From assembly GCF_020509005.1 (NCBI RefSeq), contig NC_063018.1:744001-808000 (forward strand): a stretch of 64,000 bases of DNA, read 5' to 3'. Every line of letters begins with the position of its first letter. Within the stretch, counting starts at the first letter, position 1. Origin of the DNA: Fulvia fulva. Its lineage: Eukaryota; Ascomycota; Dothideomycetes; Mycosphaerellales; Mycosphaerellaceae. Position numbers and translations under genes: made by a program. Positions 43,391-52,834 of this stretch are shown here, piece after piece. The notes under the pieces are model-generated. The model was not told the DNA's origin and ran no database searches. It worked only from the letters and a program-made list of their open reading frames with translations.

Positions 43391-43820
43391 GATTCCTAAT
43401 AATAATATACCCGAAGACGTTATGATCGGCAAAGTAATAAACGCTTTAGCCGTAAACGCTTCGTTAATAGTCACATCTAACCCGGTAACTATAGGTAGGC
43501 TACGTAAGTTATTCGCGTAGGTACCTATAGCTCTTCCGGTAGTTACGTATTACGAACCTAATACTAGTACTTATAATAGCCTATAGGCGGCTACTTTAAG
43601 AAAGATAACGGTTAGTAGGTAAGTACCGGATACACGTTAATATAAGTAGTATACTTCCCTTAACTCGGTAACTACGGATATACCGCTAGCTTAAGCTAGT
43701 AATAGGTACCGTAGCTCTTCCTCGACTTAAGTAATAGCTACTATAACGGACTCCTTCGCGGAGTTTATATATCGCTACGATAGAAACGAAATCACGACTC
43801 GTATAGGCTAGGTTAGCTAC
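43391..43820. other. G2 3' region before the LTR remnant
   Basis: These 430 bases follow the chromodomain. A frame with NALAVNASLIVTSNPVTIG may be the C-terminal tail of pol, broken by stops. The first 98 bp of the 3' LTR expected here are not found. Confidence 0.35.
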
Positions 43821-43883
43821 CCTCGCGCTCCTCTTTCCTACGTACCTAGCTACTTTGTATTAATACGACTATAAACCGTTATA
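43821..43883 (+). repeat. 3' LTR remnant of gypsy G2
   Basis: It matches the last 63 bases of 26987-27147 and ends CCGTTATA directly before TTACG. Confidence 0.7.
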
Positions 43884-43888
43884 TTACG
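43884..43888. repeat. Target-site duplication TTACG, right copy (G2)
   Basis: It pairs with 26982-26986. C1's LTR continues directly with TATCCTAACTTCC. Confidence 0.8.
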
Positions 43889-43932
43889 TATCCTAACTTC
43901 CGTATATATATATATACTATACCTATTAAACA
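43889..43932 (+). repeat. 5' LTR of copia C1, second part
   Basis: These are the last 44 bases of the split LTR, ending CCTATTAAACA. GGTTTTAAGCCCGGG follows, a primer-site-like string close to those of C2 and C4. The start of this part matches 59891-59916. Confidence 0.7.
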
Positions 43933-45374
43933 GGTTTTAAGCCCGGGTTTACTTAATAGGACATTGATATACTAAGGAAGTATAACGTAGGGTATTATAC
44001 CCTATACCTAGAATCCGTACGGTAACGTACTAATAGACTCGGGGAGTCTACTATACGGAACGCTACTTATAGACTCGGGGAGTCTAAGCTTATTCTAACT
44101 ACTATAGTCAAGTATAGCTTACTATATATCTAAGGCTACCTTCGCTATAGAAGACTTAACGACTTACGAGAGCCCCCGGAAGGTCGGCCCTACTCTTACT
44201 CGTAAGAACTAGAAGCGCTAGTTCGTTATACTACGAGACTATCTCGAAAGCCGGGAGGTATTCTAGGTTATCGACGACTCGTCGGCTAATCTCCTAGAAT
44301 CCGTTACGCCTAAGATCACTTTAAAGGCGAACGGTATAGCGAGATATACTATCTTAGTATATTTGTCCGAGGAGGATAACTAAGAAATCTTAGATATATA
44401 AGATACGAAAGAGATCTAGAAACTTCTATAGAAGAAGTATAGTAAGGTCTATAAGGTATACGTAGTAGCGCTTATAAAATAGCTAGTATCTTTTAAGCTA
44501 CCGGACGATTAGACAATTAGATAAGGATAGATATATCTAGGTAACCTATCTATATAGATTACCGAAATAGATAGTAAAGAGACCTACTATAAGGACCCTA
44601 TCCGGAGGTTTAAGTACCTACTAAGTAGCCTCCCGGACGTCTACGCTAGTACTAGGGATACTATCCTAGCCTAGCTAAACCTAGGCTAGGAATCCGCTAT
44701 AACCTTACTTAAATCCTACGAATTACGGATCTAAGAGAGTAAGGGCGAGACCGCTCTATACTCCTAGAGGTAAGGGGGTAAGAGCGGCTACTTTGTCTAC
44801 GATAGTAACTACCTAGTTATATTGTACCCGGAACTAGATTCCGTAAAGAAGTTTATTAAAAAGAAGAATACCTAGAAGTAACCGGAGAAGAAGTCCTACG
44901 AAGAGCTAGTCCGGGATCTAGAGAAGGCCTAAAACGCCCTTAAGAAGTCTAGGAAATAGTAGAAGGATAGGAGAAGCTAATCTAATAACAAGACAAAGGT
45001 AAAGGCGACACGAGCCTATACCTTACGAGAAAGCGATACCGAGGAAATATACGACGACGAAGTCGCCTATTCTACTACCGAAGTAAAAGGCAAGTTTCCC
45101 GCCTCCGAATAGTTACTAGACTCCTATACCTCCTTTTATATAACTAATAATAAGTCTCTATTTAGATCGCTTAGGAAACTAGTAAGAAGGAAAGTGATTA
45201 AAGTCGGTAGGGGTTACCTAGATATATTCTATAAAGGAATAGTAACTATAGGAGGCCTAACGGGAAATAAATTACGCTAGAGAAAGTCTTAGTTGTTCCT
45301 AATCTCGGAGTTAATCTAGTTTTATAGAGGCAGTTTAGTAAGTAATTCGATGTCGAACCTCTAAACTTTATACT
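43933..45374 (+). pseudogene. C1 leader, gag and protease-side region
   Basis: The leader holds two identical hairpins, TAGACTCGGGGAGTCTA at 44034 and 44070. The gag frame then reads LTRKN-stop-KR-stop-FVILRDYLESREVF (about 44,190), typical for the start of copia gag, then RYTILVYLSEEDN, RRFKYLLSSLPDVYAST and LAYSTTEVKGKFPASE. Near 45,100-45,374 comes the region before the integrase (DSYTSFYITNNKSLF, LISELI). Copia C2 interrupts it at 45,375. Stops are frequent. Confidence 0.65.
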
Positions 45375-45609
45375 TGTTAAGATGTAGTATCTTGAAGGGA
45401 GTTAACAATTAGGAAGTAATCTAGTAGCCTAAGGCATCTACGATAACTTAGCTTATAGGGAGATACCTTCTCTCCCCTTTAGCTTAGATAGACATCTAAT
45501 ATAATCAACATATTGGTTCCTAATATATTGCTACATACTCGTGTTATTAGTTAGTTAAAGATTGATCTCTTACTCCACTCCGCTACTATCTACCCGTACC
45601 TGTTTAACA
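45375..45609 (+). repeat. 5' LTR of copia C2 (235 bp)
   Basis: It is defined by its match to 56903-57130 and to C3's LTR (59917-60151, inverted, also 235 bp). The 5' copy has kept TGTTAAG at its start, whereas the other two read TATTAAG. GGTTATAAGCCCGGG follows, like a primer-binding site. Confidence 0.85.
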
Positions 45610-47140
45610 GGTTATAAGCCCGGGTTTGTATAGGAATAAGAGCAACCTATATCAGTGTAGGTTACTTATATCCCTTACTATCGTAGTAGAAAACATCTAG
45701 GAATCAGAAGTCTACCCCGTCTATCCTATTAAGGAGCTTAGTTCGATACTAAGTGATAGATAACCTAGATAAGGACTCTATGCGGCTTACTTAAAGCCAA
45801 TACCTTAAAGATACTCTATAGGCAGAACTATATCGAGATACTATTAAGAAGGACTTCAAGTAAGTCATTTGAAGCTCTACTAGGAGAGATAGACCTATGT
45901 CCTAGGCCCGAGACCTTATACCGCTTCTTCTTTACTTTACTAAGTAGGCCTTAGTATCCATACCTACGAACTTTCCTATTCTATACTAGAAGCCTTAGCA
46001 GGATCTGAGCCACTAGCTTAGAATATATACACCTTGTTTCATTATATCCAATTTATTATAGATTTATACTAAGAGAAGATAGAGGAGAAGGGAGGCAAAA
46101 TCCTAATTCTTAGGAGGGACAATTAGAAGAGATAGTTCAACCTTTAGAGATACAAGATAGAGAGCTAATTAGCATTCTTTATAATTAATGACCTAATAGA
46201 AGTGTCTTTTAATAACATTAAGGGCAAGACTCTAAACCTCTAAGAAGAGGCTATAACTAAAGAGATCCTTAATACGCTAATATAGACAAGACATAATATA
46301 GTATACAACTTCAGTATCCTTAGTAGGATTATAGAAGAAGATGAATTTGAGCTTAAGGGCTTATATAAATCTAGAAGAGCTGCTAAGAAGTAGGTGTATC
46401 TCTAGAACAAGTATAGCCAGGTGCTACCAACCTATACACATAAGCTTATAAAGCAATTTGTGACCTTTAAGATAAGTGAAGAGTTCACTATTAGATCTGT
46501 ATAGACACACCTAGTTTCTCTTAGAAAAAGGATTGCTAATGTTGACCTAGAGGGTTAGCATTATAGGAAAGCTAATGTGAGAATGACCTAGCTCTTAAGC
46601 TTACTACCACCTAACTACTATGTAGCTAGGGATACTATTATAGCTTAGCTAAAGATAGATCATAAAAGGACCTTAAAGATCCTTAAAGCTCAAGAAGCTA
46701 GGTTAGATCCCTCTAAGGCTAAGTATAGCATAGTAGCTACCTAGGTCAAGCCCTCAGGTCTAGTAAGACTACTCTCCTACCTTCTCTATAAGAAGGATCA
46801 TCTGATCAAGGACTACCCTAGTTTGCCTAAGGCAAGAAAGGTCCTTAGATCTCATTCCTAACTACTATCTTCCTAGAATATAACATATATTAAGAAGAAG
46901 AGAACTCTACTACCTACTTTAAGGAGGACACTAAGAGAGAAGTCCTCTATAGAAGAACTTAAGAAAATAGTGAAGAAACTCAGCTCTAACATACTATCAC
47001 TCTAGAAGAACTAGGCCTAGTCTTATACCTCTAAAGTAAAGAAGACTAGAAAAGGTTTTTCCGCCCAAGAGTCACGTGACTTATGTAGCTCATCCCTAGA
47101 GACAATGTCTGATAATGGTGAGTATAATAAAGTGGCTTAC
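45610..47140 (+). pseudogene. C2 leader and gag, up to the G1 insertion
   Basis: The frame can be followed with stops from about 46,080: GGKILILRRDN-stop-KR-stop-F (copia gag start), FELKGLYKSRRAAKK, LPTYTHKLIKQFVTFKISEEF, LLSLLPPNYYVARDTII, a degenerate knuckle (LLYKKDHLIKDYPSLPKA) and SLETMSDNGEYNKVAY. It is cut at 47,140 by the gypsy element G1 and resumes at 53,283 with STTEV. The same junction, uncut, is present in C3 and, as a related sequence, in C1. Confidence 0.7.
47136..47140. repeat. Target-site duplication CTTAC, left copy (G1)
   Basis: It recurs at 53278-53282. In the inverted copy C3 the site is single (GTAAG at 63772-63776 on the plus strand). Confidence 0.92.
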
Positions 47141-47583
47141 TGTCAGGGCGAGAGCCTGGCCTGTGAGATGTAAGGGTGAAAGCGAGAATGCAGGTGCGAA
47201 GTGCAGATGCAAAAGGGTATGGTATGATTGCTACACAAAACAAAAGACGAAGAAAGCAAGAGAGGCCTGGGGAAGGCCAGATATTTATACGCGACCCTCG
47301 CGAGTGCGTGTCCCCGCATCAACAGGGCTAACCCGTGCGAAGCCGCGCTTAGCAGCTTTGCTCAAAACCTTATTCCAACCTGCCCTACGTTCCGAGTCTT
47401 CCACGTGCTTCAAGGTTTGGTAGAGGGGTGAATCTGGAGGGCTGGGTCCCGTAGTGAATGTTGCGGGGCATGTGATTCTTGGCGTTCACACACCAAGCTG
47501 GACTGTCACTTCTTGACGACTTCTGAGCGCTCTGAGGCTCTTCTGTCCCCACCTTCTGTACACTCTGTGGGGAGACCATGACA
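47141..47583 (-). repeat. 3' LTR of gypsy G1 (443 bp)
   Basis: It is identical by eye to 52835-53277. On the element's strand it carries a TATA box, TATAAATA, at 47289-47282, about 295 bp into the LTR. The last 66 codons of pol run into this LTR. Confidence 0.93.
47282..47289 (-). promoter_or_regulatory. TATA box in the G1 3' LTR
   Basis: TATAAATA on the element's strand. The same box in the 5' LTR (52976-52983) would drive transcription of the element. Confidence 0.5.
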
Positions 47584-50500
47584 GTAGCCCCCCCGAACAA
47601 AGCTGAGTTCCTACGAAGCCGTAGTAGTTCCACATATCGAGGATGTTCAGCTTCAGTACCAGGCCTAGGCCTGATGTCATGGTCGATACACCATTGGTAA
47701 GCCCCGTCGAAAAGCTCAGATTCGAAGAGCCTGCCGATGTTGACTTCTGGGCCGTCTGCGCGGGCGTGGTATTCTTCGATTGCTTGACGATTGAAGATGA
47801 TATGTTGGATAGGTTCCCATGAGGTATCCCACTCAGGGCAACCTTGCCATTCGACTTCATACTTGATCGGCGGTAGTCCTTCAACGTCGTTGGGCTCTAC
47901 GCGGATTCCCCGGATCTTGCGGACGGCATAGTCGTCAGAAGGTAGGTTAACAGGCTCGTCGACTTCTACTTCATCGGGAGGACCTGGCATGTCTTGGTTT
48001 TGGTTCGGGAATGGGTCCTCAGCCGACGGCCGAAGGCGTACGGGATGGAAGACGTCGTGGATCTTTATGTTCGCAGGAAGAGCTAGACGGTAGGCGTGTG
48101 AACTGATACGCTCGGTGATCTCAAAAGGACCTAGGTTCTTCCAGTTCAGCTTCTTGGAGGGGCGGTCTGTCTTGATGTTCTTGGAGTTGAGGTAGACCAT
48201 ATCGCCTACTTGGTAGTCGGGAGCTGGCTGGCGACGACGATTGGCTTGATCCTCGTAGATTGCTTGTGCGTACACCATCTCGTCGTGAACTTCTTCATGG
48301 ATCTGTGAGAGCATAGTAGCGAACTCGTCTGCTGCTTGCTCGTTTGCGTCTTCGGTAGGCGGGAGAGGTTCTTCTGGTTCCATGCCTGTACGAGGGTGGT
48401 AACCTCTCGTAGTATAGAAGGGAGAGTAGCCAGTAGTCTCCGAGTCCCAGTTACGAGTAGCGAACTCTACCGCAGGGATATGCTGAGGCCAATCCTTCTG
48501 GTGGTAGTCGACGAAGCAACGAAGGACCTGCTCGAGGATAGCGTTCGTAATTTCGGTCTGGCCGTCGGTCTGTGGCTGAAAACTGGTCGAGAGGTTATGC
48601 TTGATGCCTAGGATAGCACACAGACGCTTCCAGAAGTGCGAGATGAACTGGGTGCCTCTGTCAGAGGTGATGCTATCCGGGAGGCCTTGAAAGCGCCAGA
48701 CGAATTCGTAGAACAAGCGAGCAGTCTCCTTTGCGGTCATGCTCCAGCACGGGATCATGTACCGGTCCTTGGAGTGACGGTCCACGATCACTAGAAGGGC
48801 CTTTGCTTTCACGCCGCTGAAGGTCTTGCCGTGAGGAAGATCGGTGATAAAGTCCATAGTGATGTGCTTCCACGGACGATCAGGAGCCGGGAGAGGGTGC
48901 AAGAGACCGTGGGGACGGTGGCGGTTAGCTTTGGCTCTTCGGCAAGTAGCGCAGTTCAGCACGTAGCGGCGGACGTCCTTCCAGGAATGCGGCCACCAGT
49001 AATACCTAGCGAGGAGCTTGTGGGTCTTGGCTACGCCTGGGTGACCCCCAGAGGCGGAGTCGTGGATGATTTGAAGAATCTCAGCTCGGATATTAGAGCC
49101 TTCGGGCTGCGGTACGTAAAGCTTCTTACGGAAGTAGACGACACCTTCCTGGAGCTCGCACTCGGACAGCGAGAAGCCCGGGAATGTCCTCGCGCCAGAT
49201 CTAAGGGCCTGAACTAACTCTTGGGCGTCTATGTCGGCATCGTACGCTGTTCGTACTCGTGCCATGATGCCTTCGGGCTGCTCCTCATTATCAAACCCCT
49301 CAAAGTCTGATTCGGATGAGCCGTCGGTCGTTACTGAGCCCTCTTCATCGTCGTTCAAGTCCTCAGCGTCCGAGGCGTATTCTTCAGGCTCGGATTCATC
49401 GTCACTCTCGTCAAGGTAGGCAGGAGCGAGCACGAGAGTAGCAAAGGAAGCGGCGAGCGTAGGCTGGCCGTTCGATAGGTACTCTCGAAGCTCGGAAGAG
49501 AGGTTGTGCTCTTTGATGACTTGTTGCCCTGCGATTTGCCGGCCCCCTCTTCGATCAACTGGAGAGTCTCCAGGGCGGCGGGTAAGGGCGTCGGCCATCG
49601 AGTTGGCCTTGCCGGGCGTGTACGAGATCACGAAGTTGAACCGGGAGAGGAACTCGCTCCAGCGGGCCTGGCGACGATTGAGCAGCTTGCTCTTCATAAA
49701 GTAGACGAGGTTCTTATGGTCGGAGCTTACTTGGACGGGCATAGCAGAGCCTTCGAGCTCGGGGCGCCACTCTTCGAAAGCTTTGACGATGGCGAGAAGC
49801 TCCTTGTCGTAGATCTCGTAGTTACACTCCGTGGCGGTCAACTTCTTGGAGAGGAAGGCGACAGGTAACCAGGGGGATTCAGGCGAGCGGCGTTGTAGCA
49901 GGACACCGCCCACCACGCCGTCGGATGCGTCGGTCTCTACACGGGTCTCCAGTTCGAAATCGAAGTGCTGTAGAAGCGGGTTCTCAACAAACTTCGCTTT
50001 GAGCAAGTCAAAAGCCTCCTGGCATTCGTCGGTCCAGGCGAACTTCTCACCCTTGCGCGTGAGCTTCGTCAAAGGGCGTACCACGCCCGAAAATGCGTGG
50101 ATGAAGCGGCGGTAGAAGTTGGCAAAGCCTAGGAAACCCTGGACCTCTTTGACGTTCGTAGGAGCATCCCATTCGACGATAGCGTCGATCTTCTCTTGGT
50201 CCATCTTGATGCCGTCTGCGGTAATGATCAAACCAAGGAACTTGACTTCGGTCTTCTCAAACTCGCACTTGTCGATATCGAGCTGCAAGCCGGCGTCTGC
50301 GAGCTTCTGAAGGACCTTACAGACGTGCTCGCGGTGCTCCTCCTTGGTCTCGCTGTAGACTAGGATGTCGTCGATGTAGGCAGTGCAGAACTGATCGAGG
50401 AACTCCTGAAGGATGTCGTTAATGAAGTTCTGGAAGGTACTAGGCCCGTTACAAACGCCGAAGGGCATAACGAGCGACTCGAACAGCCCGTAGCGAGTAC

Positions 50501-51647
50501 GGAAGGCTGTGAGATACTCGTGTCCTTCTGCCATTCGTAACTTGTTGAACGCAGCGATGACATCGAGCTTGGTGAAGTACTTGGCCTTAGAGAGGCGCTC
50601 GAGCGTCTCCTGAATCAACGGTATTGGGTAGCGGTTCTTCTTTGTAACAGCGTTCAAGCCTCGGTAGTCTACGCAGAAGCGTAGACCACCGCCGGGCTTC
50701 TTGACGAACATGACGGGACTGCCAGCGCTGGAACGGCTCGCTCGAATGAACCCCTTCTTTAGGTTCTCTTCGAGGTATCTCTTGAGGACGATAAGCTCTT
50801 CTCGGGACATGGAATATAACGGTCCGAACGGTGTCTCTGCACCTTCTTCTAGCTCAATCTTGTGGTCGTGAGGGCGATGAGGAGGCAGCTCGTCTGCGGC
50901 TTTAGCATCGAATACGTGGAGGATGTGGTGTGCCCAAGGAGGGACCTTCGTAGCAGGGTCGGTAGGTGTACGCTTCTTGTCGAGCTTCTCGAGGGCGATG
51001 TCGATATCGCGGAGAGAGGCGGCGAAGACTTGAGCTTTGGGCTGCTTAGCAGCAGTGGTGAAGGCAGCGGCGTTCACCTGGAAGATCTTGGTATACTCAG
51101 GACCGCGCTGAGGCGGCGGAGAAGGCGGAGGTGCCGGAGGAACTTCTGGAGGGAAGCTGACAGTAAGGGAAGTCCAGTCGATGATAGGTCGGTGTCGTCT
51201 GAACCAGGGGAGGCCGAGGATAAACTTCTGATGCGGTAGGGACGTAAGGAAGCTGGTGATCGACATACGCTTGCCTCCGAGGGTGATTGACGTGTGTACA
51301 ACATGAGTAATCTTACCAGTGGTAGTCTCCGTGCCGTCAAAGAGTTCAAGGGTGCGAGGGTACTTAAGTTCCTGGGGTTCGAGGTTGAGAGAGGTCGCGA
51401 GTTTATAGTCCATAAAAGACTCGCCTAGTGCGCCAGTGTCCATGAGAGTGAGATTGGAAGAAGAGAGTTTCTTTGAGCCGATATTTACATTCGTGACGAA
51501 CGGTTTGCAAGCGTGGTCCTTGCCCGTCTCGTCGTACAGGTCTAGCTGTGCTGTATTGATCCTCAACTTCTTTCCTCTCTTCACTTTCGGTAAACGTTGT
51601 TCTTGGTCTTCATCGCGTCGATGAGGAAGACCTAGGCTTTTTCCTGC
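47385..51647 (-). CDS. G1 Pol polyprotein: protease, RT, RNase H, integrase, chromodomain
   Basis: The frame is open from 51647 to the stop at 47385. It lies in the -1 frame relative to gag and overlaps gag's last codons, so it is probably made by frameshifting; the first in-frame candidate start afterwards is a GTG at 51584. Numbered from that GTG: aspartic protease LMDTGALGESF (about 47-57); RT with KKPGGGLRFCVDYRGLN (about 296) and AYIDDILVYSE (about 402-412); RNase H VETDASDGVVGGVLLQ (about 540); the integrase zinc site HDSASGGHPGVAKTHKLL...CATCRRAK (about 800-845); catalytic ITMDFITDLP, DRGTQFIS and QPQTDGQTE; a GPF motif LGPFEITERI; and a chromodomain YEVEWQGCPEWDTSWEP near 1,240. All key residues that I can check are present. 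The C-terminus is encoded by the LTR. Confidence 0.92.
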   Translation of the reverse strand, partial: AGKSLGLPHRRDEDQEQRLPKVKRGKKLRINTAQLDLYDETGKDHACKPFVTNVNIGSKKLSSSNLTLMDTGALGESFMDYKLATSLNLEPQELKYPRTLELFDGTETTTGKITHVVHTSITLGGKRMSITSFLTSLPHQKFILGLPWFRRHRPIIDWTSLTVSFPPEVPPAPPPSPPPQRGPEYTKIFQVNAAAFTTAAKQPKAQVFAASLRDIDIALEKLDKKRTPTDPATKVPPWAHHILHVFDAKAADELPPHRPHDHKIELEEGAETPFGPLYSMSREELIVLKRYLEENLKKGFIRASRSSAGSPVMFVKKPGGGLRFCVDYRGLNAVTKKNRYPIPLIQETLERLSKAKYFTKLDVIAAFNKLRMAEGHEYLTAFRTRYGLFESLVMPFGVCNGPSTFQNFINDILQEFLDQFCTAYIDDILVYSETKEEHREHVCKVLQKLADAGLQLDIDKCEFEKTEVKFLGLIITADGIKMDQEKIDAIVEWDAPTNVKEVQGFLGFANFYRRFIHAFSGVVRPLTKLTRKGEKFAWTDECQEAFDLLKAKFVENPLLQHFDFELETRVETDASDGVVGGVLLQRRSPESPWLPVAFLSKKLTATECNYEIYDKELLAIVKAFEEWRPELEGSAMPVQVSSDHKNLVYFMKSKLLNRRQARWSEFLSRFNFVISYTPGKANSMADALTRRPGDSPVDRRGGRQIAGQQVIKEHNLSSELREYLSNGQPTLAASFATLVLAPAYLDESDDESEPEEYASDAEDLNDDEEGSVTTDGSSESDFEGFDNEEQPEGIMARVRTAYDADIDAQELVQALRSGARTFPGFSLSECELQEGVVYFRKKLYVPQPEGSNIRAEILQIIHDSASGGHPGVAKTHKLLARYYWWPHSWKDVRRYVLNCATCRRAKANRHRPHGLLHPLPAPDRPWKHITMDFITDLPHGKTFSGVKAKALLVIVDRHSKDRYMIPCWSMTAKETARLFYEFVWRFQGLPDSITSDRGTQFISHFWKRLCAILGIKHNLSTSFQPQTDGQTEITNAILEQVLRCFVDYHQKDWPQHIPAVEFATRNWDSETTGYSPFYTTRGYHPRTGMEPEEPLPPTEDANEQAADEFATMLSQIHEEVHDEMVYAQAIYEDQANRRRQPAPDYQVGDMVYLNSKNIKTDRPSKKLNWKNLGPFEITERISSHAYRLALPANIKIHDVFHPVRLRPSAEDPFPNQNQDMPGPPDEVEVDEPVNLPSDDYAVRKIRGIRVEPNDVEGLPPIKYEVEWQGCPEWDTSWEPIQHIIFNRQAIEEYHARADGPEVNIGRLFESELFDGAYQWCIDHDIRPRPGTEAEHPRYVELLRLRRNSALFGGATVMVSPQSVQKVGTEEPQSAQKSSRSDSPAWCVNAKNHMPRNIHYGTQPSRFTPLPNLEARGRLGT

Positions 51648-52792
51648 TCAGCGGGAGCAGCAGGAGCAGGCTCGATAGCGCCGACAGCGCCGCGAACCGG
51701 GTTGCGGGCGTTACGGGCAGCGAGCTGCGGACAGTTAGCTGCGATGTGGCCTGGACCGCCGCAGTAGGTGCAGAGTCCGGCCTGGCGACGGCGAAGCTTC
51801 TCTTCGGGAGTAAGCTTACCGTTAACGAGGCCCTGGACTCGAGGGACGGCGGCACCAGCGCTGAGATCCATAGCGTCACCTACAGAGACGGGAGGGAGAG
51901 CCGTAGGAGCGGCGGCGCCTAGTGGAGCAGCGAAGTGGCTTCCGGGACCCCGAGGCTGACGACCTTGAGAACGGGAAGCGAGGAGAGAGGCGGTGTGTTT
52001 CATGTTGGAGTCGAGGCGCTGGCAGGTCTCGACGAGCTCACGGAAGCTCATAGCACCAACGTCCTTGTCCTCGAGGGCTCGAAGAAGCTCTGCTGACAAA
52101 CCACGGCGGAGAGTGCTCTTCTTGGTCTCTTCGTTGTAGCCGGTGAACCCGATGTCGCGGTTGAAGGCCGCGAGGTACTCGGCGAAGCTCTTGTTCTTCT
52201 GGAGGAGGTTATAGATGGCGTTCTGGGCGGTGGCTCTACGGTCTGGATCACCAAAGGCAGCACGGAGGTCCTGCATCAAGGTGAGGACGTCCGGGCAGCC
52301 GATAGTCTGCGTGGCGTTGTCGATGTAGTGTTGTACCTGAGCCGCGGCGTCTCCCCGAAGGAGGGAGAAGACGTACGTGACTTTGTCCTTCTCTTGCGGA
52401 AAGTGGTCGGCATTAGCCAACAGCTTGATGGTGAGCTGTGTCTCAAATGCCTCAAACTTGCTCTTGTTGCCGTCGAACTCGTCTGGGTCGTTGACCTTCT
52501 TGGAGAAGTGCTGGCGGCGGTTGTCGTCGGCGTGCGGGGCGAGGTTCTGGAAGGTGTTCACAATACCTTGAAGGTATGTTGCTTGGTTGTTTGCTTGCTC
52601 GACCTGCTGGGCGGTCTCGCGGAAAGAGGAGACGGTGCGGTTGATGAGAGCGTAGGCGGTGTCGGGGTTGGCGTTTGCCCAGGCACCGAAGGCAGCGGCG
52701 TTCGAGAAGGGGATGTCAGTCCACTCACTGAAGTGGAATGGAGTGTCTTGGTTGTCGAGGTTGACACCTCTATCGGTGGCGTGGTCACCCAT
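51632..52792 (-). CDS. G1 Gag protein with one zinc knuckle
   Basis: The start is the ATG of MGDHATDRG at 52792; the frame is open further into the LTR but that part reads as leader. The protein has 386 residues and ends in TAG at 51634-51632. A helical capsid part (about 70-250) includes VNDPDEFDGNKSKFEAFETQ and AAFGDPDRRATAQNAIYNL, the layout of the retrotransposon gag family. A linker rich in Ala/Pro follows, then the knuckle CTYCGGPGHIAANC (CX2CX4HX4C) near 346-359. Gag packages the element's RNA in virus-like particles. Just before the stop lies GGAAAAAGCC, where ribosomes may shift into pol. Confidence 0.9.
   Translation of the reverse strand: MGDHATDRGVNLDNQDTPFHFSEWTDIPFSNAAAFGAWANANPDTAYALINRTVSSFRETAQQVEQANNQATYLQGIVNTFQNLAPHADDNRRQHFSKKVNDPDEFDGNKSKFEAFETQLTIKLLANADHFPQEKDKVTYVFSLLRGDAAAQVQHYIDNATQTIGCPDVLTLMQDLRAAFGDPDRRATAQNAIYNLLQKNKSFAEYLAAFNRDIGFTGYNEETKKSTLRRGLSAELLRALEDKDVGAMSFRELVETCQRLDSNMKHTASLLASRSQGRQPRGPGSHFAAPLGAAAPTALPPVSVGDAMDLSAGAAVPRVQGLVNGKLTPEEKLRRRQAGLCTYCGGPGHIAANCPQLAARNARNPVRGAVGAIEPAPAAPAEQEKA
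51637..51644 (-). promoter_or_regulatory. Candidate -1 frameshift site at the gag/pol overlap
   Basis: GGAAAAAG on the minus strand lies two codons before the gag stop and inside the 16-base overlap of gag and pol. It is not a perfect X-XXY-YYZ heptamer, so the site is only a candidate. Confidence 0.35.
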
Positions 52793-52834
52793 GAGGATGA
52801 CTCGAGTGGTTGACGGTTTGTTGGTCTTTTGTGA

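Larger units (their letters stand above)
26987..43883 (+). mobile_element. Ty3/gypsy chromovirus G2, RIP-destroyed, with two nested insertions
   Basis: It is bounded by TGTTACGG... (26987) and ...CCGTTATA (43883) and flanked by TTACG duplications. Without the nested copia C4 and the non-LTR element it is about 7.2 kb, the right size for a gypsy element. Its 5' LTR is 26987-27147; the 3' LTR keeps only its last 63 bases. The coding parts, all full of stops, are in the order gag, protease, reverse transcriptase, RNase H, integrase, chromodomain. The order RT before integrase and the chromodomain mark it as a chromovirus of the Metaviridae type. Confidence 0.8.

Noticed and set aside
25870..47130. 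Could the A+T-leaning, TA-rich block be a centromere or a rDNA remnant?
   Set aside because: Every kilobase can be assigned to a transposon by LTRs, target duplications or protein landmarks. There is no satellite array and no rRNA similarity.
47115..47431. Open plus-strand frames in the G1 LTR (repeated at 52659-53125)
   Set aside because: They are identical in both LTRs, antisense to pol or to the element's leader, and without family features. They are by-products of the LTR sequence.
48336..52813. Several plus-strand open frames of 60-160 codons across G1
   Set aside because: They are all antisense to the intact gag and pol frames, with compositions expected of antisense coding DNA.
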